NCBI RefSeq assembly: GCF_008017545.1
Contig: NZ_VRTZ01000001.1
Location: 957,741 to 1,021,740, forward strand
Source of the DNA: Homoserinibacter sp. GY 40078
GTDB taxonomy: Bacteria; Actinomycetota; Actinomycetes; Actinomycetales; Microbacteriaceae
Length of the DNA stretch: 64,000 bases
Direction: 5' to 3'
In this document: positions 57,195 through 64,000 of the stretch, piece by piece
How the letters are laid out: every line of letters starts with the position of its first letter
Numbering within the stretch: position 1 is the first letter of the stretch
Notes under the pieces: model-generated
Database searches by the model: none
What the model was told of the DNA's origin: nothing
What the model saw: only the letters and a program-made list of their open reading frames with translations
Position numbers and translations under genes: made by a program

Positions 57195-58631
57195 ATGAGA
57201 ACCTATGACCTGCTCATCGACGGGCGGTGGTCGGCCCCATCAGACGGTGAGTTCATCGAGGTCGTGAACCCTTCGACCGGCGAGGTCTGCGCGCGAACGG
57301 CGCGGGCGACTGCGGACGATCTGGATCGCGCGCTTGACTCGGCCGCCGGTGGATGGGAGCGCTGGCGGAGCAGATCGGGGTGGGAGCGATCGTCGGTGCT
57401 TCGAGCTGCGGCATCACTTCTTGCGGCGCGAGCGGACGCCGTCGCCGAGACGATCACGAGGGAGCAGGGCAAGCCGCTGCGCGAGGCGCGCCTCGAGGTC
57501 GCCCTCGCCATCGAGCAGCTCGACTGGTGCGCCGACGAAGCGCGCCGCATCTACGGGCGCACCATGGAGGCGCCGTCGCCGAGCATCCGATACCGGGTGG
57601 AGCGTGCTCCGGTCGGACCGGTGGCGGCATTCACGCCGTGGAACTTCCCCATTTCGCTCGCCGCGCGCAAGATAGGCCCGGCTCTGGCGGCAGGTTGCTC
57701 GATCATCGTGAAGCCCGCCGAAGAGGCCCCCGGTGCCGCGATCGCCCTGGCCGAGTGCCTCGTGGAGGCCGGCGTCGACGAAGGCGCGCTGGTGATCGTG
57801 ACCGGGGATCCCGTGCAGATCAGCGACCACCTCGTCTCGTCTCCGATCATCCGCAAAGTGAGTCTCACCGGATCCGTGCCGGTGGGGCGGCGCGTGATGG
57901 AACTGGCCGCCCGCAACATCTCCGCGGTTTCGATGGAACTGGGAGGCCACGCACCGGTCGTCGTCTTCGGCGACGTGGATCCCGTCGAAGTGGCCCGCGC
58001 CTGCGTCACCGGCAAGTTCCGCAATGCCGGACAGGTGTGCATCTCCCCCACCCGCTTCTACGTTCAGGATGAGATCGCGGCGGAGTTCAGCGCGGCGTTC
58101 GTCGAGGCGACCGCTGCGCTTCGCGTCGGAGATGGAATGGACGAGTCGACACATGTCGGCCCGCTCGCGAGCGGTCGTCGGCGCGACGCCGTCCACTCGG
58201 TCGTCGAACAGGCGGCCCGAGCGGGAGCCTCGCTCGTGCTGGGCGGGCGCCCCATTGACGGACCGGGGTTCTACTACGAGCCGACCGTCCTCACGGGGCT
58301 CGCCGACGACGCTGCTCTCATGCAGGAGGAGCCGTTCGGACCGGTCGTGCCGATCGCGAGCTTCTCCACCTTCGACGACGTCATCGCCAAGGCGAACTCG
58401 ACGCGATACGGTCTCGCGGCGTACGTCTTCACGCGCGACCTGGGCCTCGCGACTCGGGCGGCCGAGCAGATCGAGGCCGGGCTTGTCGGCATCAACACCT
58501 TCGCCGTCAGCGCGACGCCCGTTCCGTTCTCCGGGGTCAAACTCTCGGGCATCGGCGCCGAGAACGGCGCGGAGGCGATCGAGGGTTACCTGGTGACCAA
58601 GTCGATCGTCACGTCTGTCGGGGAGCCATGA
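57195..58631 (+). CDS. NAD(P)+-dependent aldehyde dehydrogenase
   Basis: A 478-residue aldehyde dehydrogenase similar to succinate-semialdehyde, lactaldehyde and glycolaldehyde dehydrogenases. PWNFPISLAARKIGPALAAG and KPAEEAPGAA form the cofactor site, the general base Glu is in SMELGGHAP (about residue 248) and the nucleophile Cys in AGQVCISPTRF (about residue 281). It is the last gene of the island operon, ending 71 bases before purN. It probably oxidises the aldehyde released by the aldolase. Confidence 0.93.
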   Translation: MRTYDLLIDGRWSAPSDGEFIEVVNPSTGEVCARTARATADDLDRALDSAAGGWERWRSRSGWERSSVLRAAASLLAARADAVAETITREQGKPLREARLEVALAIEQLDWCADEARRIYGRTMEAPSPSIRYRVERAPVGPVAAFTPWNFPISLAARKIGPALAAGCSIIVKPAEEAPGAAIALAECLVEAGVDEGALVIVTGDPVQISDHLVSSPIIRKVSLTGSVPVGRRVMELAARNISAVSMELGGHAPVVVFGDVDPVEVARACVTGKFRNAGQVCISPTRFYVQDEIAAEFSAAFVEATAALRVGDGMDESTHVGPLASGRRRDAVHSVVEQAARAGASLVLGGRPIDGPGFYYEPTVLTGLADDAALMQEEPFGPVVPIASFSTFDDVIAKANSTRYGLAAYVFTRDLGLATRAAEQIEAGLVGINTFAVSATPVPFSGVKLSGIGAENGAEAIEGYLVTKSIVTSVGEP

Positions 58632-58690
58632 TCCTCCGCTCCGGCGCCGCACCGGTCTCCTTGCCCGCGCTGGTGCGCGGACGGGGCCGG

Positions 58691-58696
58691 TAGGCT
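58691..58696 (+). promoter_or_regulatory. -10 element of purNH, leaderless type
   Basis: TAGGCT ends six bases before the GTG at 58703; no Shine-Dalgarno sequence. It gives purNH a promoter independent of the upstream island. Confidence 0.55.
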
Positions 58697-58702
58697 GGGT
58701 GG

Positions 58703-59293
58703 GTGCTGCGCCTCGTCGTCCTCATCTCGGGGGGCGGGTCCAACCTCCGTGCCCTGCTCGAGGCCGCGCAGAGCCCTGAATTCCCGGCGCGCGTCGTCGC
58801 TGTCGGTGCTGATCGGCAGGCCGATGGCCTCGGTCACGCCGAGGAGTTCGGCATCTCCTCGTTCGTCGTGCCGTTCACCTCGTACCCGTCGCGCGAAGAG
58901 TGGGGCGACGAGCTCCTCGCCCAGCTGCGCGAGTGGCAGCCCGACGTCGTGATCCTCTCGGGCCTCATGCGGCTGCTGCCGCATCAGGTGGTCGAGGCGT
59001 ACAGCCCCGCGATCGTCAACACGCATCCGGCCTACCTGCCGGAGTTCCCCGGAGCCCATGCCGTCCGCGACGCGATCGCGGCGGGCGCCTCCGAGACGGG
59101 CGCGAGCGTCATCGTCGTCGACGACGGCGTCGACACGGGCCCGATCCTGCACCAGCGCCGGGTGCCCGTCCTGCCGGACGACACCGAGGCGACGCTCCAC
59201 GAACGCATCAAGCCCGTGGAGCGGGCGCTGCTCATCCAGACCGTCCTCGACATCGCGGACGGCACCATCGATCTCGAGGAGTATTCCGCGTGA
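58703..59293 (+). CDS. purN: phosphoribosylglycinamide formyltransferase PurN
   Basis: A 196-residue 10-formyl-THF-dependent GAR transformylase, the third step of purine synthesis. The GAR-binding [15 protein letters not shown] and the catalytic region MRLLPHQ ... [20 protein letters not shown] (with the conserved Asn and His), plus the Asp in [11 protein letters not shown], are intact. Its stop overlaps purH by four bases. Confidence 0.96.
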   Translation: MLRLVVLISGGGSNLRALLEAAQSPEFPARVVAVGADRQADGLGHAEEFGISSFVVPFTSYPSREEWGDELLAQLREWQPDVVILSGLMRLLPHQVVEAYSPAIVNTHPAYLPEFPGAHAVRDAIAAGASETGASVIVVDDGVDTGPILHQRRVPVLPDDTEATLHERIKPVERALLIQTVLDIADGTIDLEEYSA

Positions 59294-60876
59294 GCACTGC
59301 GCGCATCGACCCGTCCCTCTACCGCGAGCGCGACCGCGTGCAGATCCGCCGGGCCCTCGTCGCGGTCTCCGACAAGACCGGCCTCGTCGAGCTCGCGTCG
59401 GCGCTCGCGGCGGCCGGGATCGAGATCGTGTCGACGGGCGGAACGTCGAAGGCCATCGCGGATGCGGGCCTCCCGGTCACGCAGATCGCCGACCTGACGG
59501 GATTCCCCGAGCACCTCGACGGACGCGTGCGGACCCTGCACCCGAAGGTGCACTCGGGGCTGCTGGCCGACCTGCGGCTCGAGAGCCACGAGGCCGAGCT
59601 CGAGCGCTTCGAGATCGAGCCGTTCGAGCTCGTCGTGGTGAACCTCTACCCCTTCGCCGAGACGGTCGCGCAGGGCGCAGAGCCGGATGCCGTGGTGGAG
59701 CAGATCGACATCGGCGGACCGGCCATGGTGCGCGCGTCGGCGAAGAACCACGCGAACGTCGCGGTCGTCGTCTCGCCCGAGCGCTACGGCGACATCGTCG
59801 ACGCGATCGCCGAGGGCGGCACGACGCTCGCGCAGCGACGCGCGCTCGCGGTGGAGGCGTTCCGCCACACGGCCAGCTACGACATCGGCGTGGCGAGCTG
59901 GATCGGCTCGGTCGTCGCCCCTGACGACGAGGGCTCGGGCTTCCCCGGCTGGGCGGGTGCCAGCTGGACGCGCGCCGAGGTGCTGCGCTACGGCGAGAAC
60001 TCGCACCAGCGCGCCGCTCTTTACCGCAGCCCGCACGGGCTCGGGATCGCGCAGGCGACGCAGCTGCAGGGCAAAGAGATGTCCTACAACAACTACGTCG
60101 ACGCGGATGCCGCGCTCCGCGCCGCCTACGACCACGAGACCCCCGCGGTCGCCATCATCAAGCACGCGAACCCGTGCGGCATCGCCACCGCCGACACGAT
60201 CGCCGCAGCCCATGCGCTCGCCCACGCGTGCGATCCGGTGTCGGCCTACGGCGGCGTGATCGCCGCGAATCGCCCGCTCACCCGCGAGGCGGCGGAGTCG
60301 ATCTCGCCGATCTTCACGGAGGTCGTGGTCGCCCCCGAGTTCGAACCGGGCGCTCTCGAGGTGCTCGCCGCGAAGAAGAACCTGCGCCTGCTTCGCCTGC
60401 CCGACGGCTACGGTCGCACCGAGACCGAGCTGCGGCAGATCTCGGGCGGGCTGCTGCTGCAGCAGGCCGACACCCACTTCGCTCCCGCGCTGCAGTGGAC
60501 GCTCGCGTCGGGCGAGCCGGCCGATGAGGCGACCCTCGCCGACCTCGAGTTCGCGTGGCGTGCCGTGCGCGCAGTGAAGTCGAACGCCATCCTGCTCGCC
60601 TCGGGCGGCGCCTCGGTCGGCGTCGGCATGGGGCAGGTGAACCGGGTCGACTCGTGCAAGCTCGCCGTCGAGCGGGCCGGGGAGCGCGCGGCGGGTTCCG
60701 TCGCCGCATCCGATGCGTTCTTCCCGTTCGACGACGGCCCCCGGATCCTGCTCGAGGCGGGCGTGAAGGCGATCGTCCAGCCGGGCGGCTCGATCCGCGA
60801 CGAGGATGTCATCGCGGCGTGCGCGGAGTTCGGCGTGACCCTCTACCTCACGGGCGAGCGGCACTTCTTCCACTGA
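59290..60876 (+). CDS. purH: bifunctional AICAR formyltransferase/IMP cyclohydrolase PurH
   Basis: A 528-residue enzyme for the last two steps of IMP synthesis. The N-terminal cyclohydrolase part (about 15-150) has [29 protein letters not shown] and [13 protein letters not shown]; the formyltransferase part has [33 protein letters not shown] and ends [12 protein letters not shown], including the catalytic Lys-His. The GTG start overlaps the purN stop. IMP from here feeds guaB and guaA in the same window. Confidence 0.97.
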   Translation: MSTARIDPSLYRERDRVQIRRALVAVSDKTGLVELASALAAAGIEIVSTGGTSKAIADAGLPVTQIADLTGFPEHLDGRVRTLHPKVHSGLLADLRLESHEAELERFEIEPFELVVVNLYPFAETVAQGAEPDAVVEQIDIGGPAMVRASAKNHANVAVVVSPERYGDIVDAIAEGGTTLAQRRALAVEAFRHTASYDIGVASWIGSVVAPDDEGSGFPGWAGASWTRAEVLRYGENSHQRAALYRSPHGLGIAQATQLQGKEMSYNNYVDADAALRAAYDHETPAVAIIKHANPCGIATADTIAAAHALAHACDPVSAYGGVIAANRPLTREAAESISPIFTEVVVAPEFEPGALEVLAAKKNLRLLRLPDGYGRTETELRQISGGLLLQQADTHFAPALQWTLASGEPADEATLADLEFAWRAVRAVKSNAILLASGGASVGVGMGQVNRVDSCKLAVERAGERAAGSVAASDAFFPFDDGPRILLEAGVKAIVQPGGSIRDEDVIAACAEFGVTLYLTGERHFFH

Positions 60877-60988
60877 GCGCCTCCACCCGGCAACGCCGAT
60901 CCGTGTTGCGATGTCGGATGCGGCGGGCATAGTCTGTAAGGCTGTCCGGTCATCCGCCGGGCGGTCAGCTCGCTCCCGAGGAGGAATC

Positions 60989-61060
60989 ATGACGAACACC
61001 GGCATCTCGCGTCTTGTCGCGGCGTATCCGGCTGTCTTCCTCCCGGCGCGACGCCGTTAG
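60989..61060 (+). CDS. candidate 23-residue leader peptide upstream of ABC exporter
   Basis: A short open frame, MTNTGISRLV then AAYPAVFLPARRR, in the 296-base gap between purH and the exporter genes. GAGGAGGA lies five bases before its ATG, the strongest ribosome binding site in this part of the window and stronger than that of the exporter itself. It ends with three Arg codons, one the rare CGA. An inner TTCCTCC stretch can pair with the frame's own ribosome binding site, and two further stem-loops follow before the exporter start. This arrangement resembles BmrB, the leader of the BmrCD exporter in Bacillus. Function is inferred from position only. Confidence 0.5.
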   Translation: MTNTGISRLVAAYPAVFLPARRR

Positions 61061-61084
61061 AGGCAGCACCGCTCGCCCGCACCG

Positions 61085-61106
61085 CCCACCGCGACGGACC
61101 TCCCGG
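61085..61106 (+). other. stem-loop in the exporter leader
   Basis: CGGACC and GGTCCG pair around a 5-base loop, about 30 bases after the short open frame. It is a possible attenuator or anti-attenuator element and has no T-run. Confidence 0.4.
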
Positions 61107-61140
61107 GTCCGCCTCCCTCCGCACCCCTTCCCACCACTCT

Positions 61141-61155
61141 GTGCGCATTGCGCAC
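61141..61155. promoter_or_regulatory. inverted repeat just before the exporter gene
   Basis: GTGCGC-ATT-GCGCAC lies 17 bases before the exporter start. It may be an mRNA hairpin limiting ribosome access or a DNA operator. Confidence 0.45.
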
Positions 61156-61172
61156 GCTCATCCGGATGACCC

Positions 61173-62993
61173 ATGTCTCAACTGACGCCTGACGTCCCCG
61201 CGCGCGGAACCGTCCGCACGCTCGCTCGCATCCTGCCCTTCGTGCGCCCGTTCCTCGGCCGCACGATCGTCAGTCTCTTCGTCTACGTCGCGCTGGTGCT
61301 CGTCGCCCTCGCGGTGCCCGTCGTGCTGCAGTGGATCATCGACGGTCCGCTCGCGTCGGGCGATGCCGCCGAGGTGTGGCCGGCCGCGGGCATCGTTCTC
61401 GCGCTCGGTCTCGCCGAGGGGCTGCTCATCATGCTCCGCCGCTGGCTCGTGCTCACGCCCTCGACCTACATCGAGGCCGACATGCGCGACACGCTCTACG
61501 CGAAGCTGCAGGACCTTCCGGTGGCCTTCCACGACCGGTGGCAGAGCGGCCAGCTGCTGTCGCGGTCGATGGGCGACCTCGGCCTCATCCGCCGTTGGCT
61601 CGCGTTCGGTGTGATCCTGCTCGTCGGCAACGTCGTGGTGATCCTCGTCGGCTTCGGCATCCTGTTCACCTGGTCGTGGCAGCTCGCGCTCGTGTTCCTG
61701 TTGAGCTCGCTGCCCATGTGGATCGTCGGGTTCCGCTTCGAGCGCCGGTACTCGGTGGTGTCGCGACGTGCCCAGGACCAGCAGGGCGACCTGGCGACGA
61801 CGGTCGAGGAGTCGGTGCACGGCATCCGCGTGCTGAAGGCGTTCGGGCGCGGCAGTCACAGCCTCGAGCGGTTCCTGCAGCAGGCCGAGGAGCTGCGGGG
61901 CACAGAGCTCGAGAAGGCTCGGTCGATCGCGGGACTGTGGCTCTGGCTGCTGCTGATCCCGGATGTCGCGTTCGCCCTGTCGCTGCTCGGCGGCGTGGTG
62001 CTCGCCGCGGGCGGGCAGCTGACCGTCGGAGGCCTCGTCGCGTTCTTCGCGGCGGCGGCCGTGTTGCGCTGGCCGATCGAGTCGATCGGCTGGCTGCTCT
62101 CGATGACCTACGAGACCCGCACCGCCGTCGAGCGCATCTTCGAGGTGCTCGACGAGCCCACGACGATCCGCGACCCCGAGGAGCCCCGGACGGTCACCGA
62201 GCCGCGCGGGCGTCTCGTCTTCGAGCACGTGCACTTCCGCTATCAGGATTCGCCCGCGGCGGTGCCCGACCTGCTCGACGACATCGTGCTCGAGGTCGAG
62301 CCGGGGGAGACGATGGCGCTCGTCGGCCTCACCGGATCCGGCAAGACGACCCTCACCGCCCTCACCACCCGCCTCTACGACGTGACCGGAGGCGCGGTCG
62401 TGCTCGACGGTGTCGACGTGCGCGACCTCACTCGTGCCGAGCTGCGCGCACGGATCGCGATGGCGTTCGAGGAGGCCACGCTGTTCTCGGCGTCGGTACG
62501 CGAGAACGTGCTGCTCGGTCGCCCTGAGCTCGAGGCCGACTCGCCGGAGGCGGAGGCCGTGATGCGCGAGGCGCTCGAGATCGCGCAGGCCGACTTCGTG
62601 GACCGCCTGCCGTTCGGCGCCGACACCACGATCGGCGAGGAAGGTCTGAGCCTCTCCGGCGGTCAGCGTCAGCGCATCGCGCTCGCCCGCGCGGTCGCGG
62701 CGCGGCCCTCGGTGCTCGTGCTCGACGACCCCCTCTCCGCGCTCGACGTCGACACCGAGGCGCGCGTCGAAGCGGGACTCCGGCGCGTGCTCGCCGACAC
62801 GACGGCGCTCGTCGTGGCGCACCGCCCGTCGACGGTCATGCTCGCCGACCGGGTGGCGCTCCTCGAGAACGGGCGCGTCACCGACGTCGGCCGGCACTCG
62901 GAGCTGCTCGACCGCAACGCCCACTACCGCCACGTCATCTCGTCTCTGGAGGAGAAGGACGGGCAACCGATCACGGGGGAGGTGCCCGCATGA
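61173..62993 (+). CDS. ABC exporter half-transporter (degenerate-site subunit)
   Basis: A 606-residue ABC exporter with six helices (about residues 25-305) fused to an ATPase. Walker A is GLTGSGKTT, the signature [14 protein letters not shown] and the H-loop VVAHRPS. The Q-loop Gln is replaced by Glu (AFEEATLFS) and the catalytic Glu after Walker B by Asp ([12 protein letters not shown]), the pattern of the degenerate half in heterodimeric exporters such as BmrCD or TM287/288. It overlaps the next exporter gene by ATGA. Drug, lipid or peptide export is possible. Only a weak GGATGA precedes the ATG. Confidence 0.9.
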   Translation: MSQLTPDVPARGTVRTLARILPFVRPFLGRTIVSLFVYVALVLVALAVPVVLQWIIDGPLASGDAAEVWPAAGIVLALGLAEGLLIMLRRWLVLTPSTYIEADMRDTLYAKLQDLPVAFHDRWQSGQLLSRSMGDLGLIRRWLAFGVILLVGNVVVILVGFGILFTWSWQLALVFLLSSLPMWIVGFRFERRYSVVSRRAQDQQGDLATTVEESVHGIRVLKAFGRGSHSLERFLQQAEELRGTELEKARSIAGLWLWLLLIPDVAFALSLLGGVVLAAGGQLTVGGLVAFFAAAAVLRWPIESIGWLLSMTYETRTAVERIFEVLDEPTTIRDPEEPRTVTEPRGRLVFEHVHFRYQDSPAAVPDLLDDIVLEVEPGETMALVGLTGSGKTTLTALTTRLYDVTGGAVVLDGVDVRDLTRAELRARIAMAFEEATLFSASVRENVLLGRPELEADSPEAEAVMREALEIAQADFVDRLPFGADTTIGEEGLSLSGGQRQRIALARAVAARPSVLVLDDPLSALDVDTEARVEAGLRRVLADTTALVVAHRPSTVMLADRVALLENGRVTDVGRHSELLDRNAHYRHVISSLEEKDGQPITGEVPA

Positions 62994-64000
62994 CCATCAC
63001 GCTCGAAGGGGTCGAGGGCGAAGACCGCCAGGACTTCACGCGCGACGAGAGCCGCGCGATGCGCCAGCGCTCGCTGCGCCTGCTCGGATCGCTGCTGCGC
63101 CCGCTGCGCGGTCGGGTCATCATCGCGATGCTGATCGTCGCCGTGAGCACGGGGCTGCAGACCGCGGGTCCCGCGCTGATCGCGTACGGCATCGACACGG
63201 GCCTGCCCGCCATCATCGAGCAGCAGGATGCGATGCCGCTCGCACTCATCGTGCTGCTCTACCTTGCGGCCGCGATCGCAGGCGCCGTGCTCATGTGGCA
63301 GTACACGATGCTCTCCGCGCGCATCAGCCAGGCCTTCCTCTTCGACCTGCGCGGCCGCATCTACCGCCACGCGCAACTGCTGAGCCTCGAGTTCCACGAG
63401 AGCTACACCTCGGGGCGCATCATCGCGCGGCAGACGAACGACCTCGACTCGATCCGCGAGCTGCTCGACTCGGGTATCCAGGGGCTCATCCGCGGTGTGC
63501 TGTACATGGCATTCATCGGGATCGCGCTGCTGTTCCTCGACCCGATGTCGGCGCTCGTGATCGCGGCGTCGCTTCCGATCCTCGCGCTGCTGACGCGGTG
63601 GTTCCAGGTGACCTCGCAGCGCGCGTTCCGCGCCACGCGCATCTACTCGGCGCGCCTGATCGTCAAGTTCGTCGAGACGATGACGGGCATCCGCGCGGTG
63701 AAGGCGTTCCGGGCCGAGGAGCGCAACGCGCGCGAGTTCGGACAGCACGTGGAGGACTACCGCGCGGCCAACGCGAAGGCGATCGGTGTGTTCGGGGTGT
63801 TCGACCCGAGCCTCGTCGTGATCGGCAACGTGGTGGTCGCGGCTGTGCTGCTCGTCGGTGGGCTCCGGGTCGCGGACGGCACCCTCGCCGTGGGCGTGCT
63901 GCTCGCGGCGCTCATGTACACGCGGCGCTTCTTCGACCCCATGGAGGAGATGGCGCAGTTCTACAACTCGTACCAGTCGGCCGCCGCCGCTCTCGAGAAG
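62990..64000 (+). CDS. ABC exporter half-transporter, partner subunit (cut by window end)
   Basis: The first 337 codons of a second ABC exporter gene, open to the last base. Six helices are predicted between about residues 38 and 320, with typical intracellular segments ([44 protein letters not shown]). The ATPase domain lies beyond the window, so it cannot be checked whether it carries the consensus catalytic Glu expected for the active partner. It starts within the stop of the upstream half-transporter, supporting a heterodimer. Confidence 0.88.
   Translation, partial: MTITLEGVEGEDRQDFTRDESRAMRQRSLRLLGSLLRPLRGRVIIAMLIVAVSTGLQTAGPALIAYGIDTGLPAIIEQQDAMPLALIVLLYLAAAIAGAVLMWQYTMLSARISQAFLFDLRGRIYRHAQLLSLEFHESYTSGRIIARQTNDLDSIRELLDSGIQGLIRGVLYMAFIGIALLFLDPMSALVIAASLPILALLTRWFQVTSQRAFRATRIYSARLIVKFVETMTGIRAVKAFRAEERNAREFGQHVEDYRAANAKAIGVFGVFDPSLVVIGNVVVAAVLLVGGLRVADGTLAVGVLLAALMYTRRFFDPMEEMAQFYNSYQSAAAALEK

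Noticed and set aside
44330-58631. Integrase- or transposase-driven genomic island with tRNA attachment site
   Set aside because: No integrase, transposase, tRNA or terminal repeats were found at either edge; only broken gene order supports insertion.
60965-61174. Minus-strand 69-codon frame between purH and the exporter
   Set aside because: Opposite the short plus frame with the strong ribosome binding site, no start signals of its own, and basic low-complexity translation.

Overview
The window is high-GC chromosomal DNA from an actinobacterium. Gene content, GTG/TTG starts and GTGA/ATGA gene overlaps fit the family Microbacteriaceae (Microbacterium or a close relative); this assignment is an inference. 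The backbone follows gene orders I know from other actinobacteria: tsaD, groES, guaB, guaB3, guaA, then uvrD/pcrA, sucC, sucD, perM (DUF6350), purN, purH. Accessory genes are slotted between these conserved markers.

Layout. 1-3083: end of tsaD, two small DUF4190-type membrane proteins, a minus-strand SAM methyltransferase, and groES (without groEL) behind two CIRCE-like operators. 3199-11325: a RarD permease and a branched-chain amino acid ABC system, with two paralogous binding lipoproteins on plus facing livF-livG-livM-livH on minus; between them lies a hairpin-rich 448-bp spacer. 11569-15375: guaB and guaB3, separated by an AbiEi-like/nuclease gene bounded by repeats. 15415-24315: glpD, a K+/H+ antiporter pair, SURF1, DUF3817, guaA, membrane proteins and a glycerophosphodiesterase. 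24371-30090: uvrD/pcrA, then a TetR-MFS-beta-glucosidase unit. 30161-30910: an MpaB-type DUF2236 gene bracketed by inverted 70-bp repeats. 31135-33229: sucCD. 33244-44323: serine hydrolase, lipoprotein, HupE-like protein, secreted phosphatase plus DUF916-type surface pair, membrane protein, TAP-type hydrolase and PerM.

44330-58631 is the most distinctive region: a roughly 14-kb catabolic island between perM and purN. A nine-gene plus-strand operon encodes a sugar-type ABC importer (binding protein, ATPase, permease), class II aldolase, 2-hydroxyacid dehydrogenase, FGGY kinase, aldo/keto reductase, SDR and aldehyde dehydrogenase. Divergent to it lie a SorC-type regulator and a cyclase/CoA-transferase/glutaryl-CoA-dehydrogenase-like set. 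The same 14-bp palindrome lies in front of both arms, which suggests one regulon. The substrate is unknown.

58703-64000: purN, purH, then a heterodimeric ABC exporter (second gene cut by the window edge) preceded by a 23-codon open frame with a strong ribosome binding site, a candidate leader peptide.

Several genes carry TAnnnT exactly six bases before the start codon and no Shine-Dalgarno sequence, as expected for leaderless transcripts. I found no tRNA, rRNA, CRISPR array, transposase or integrase.
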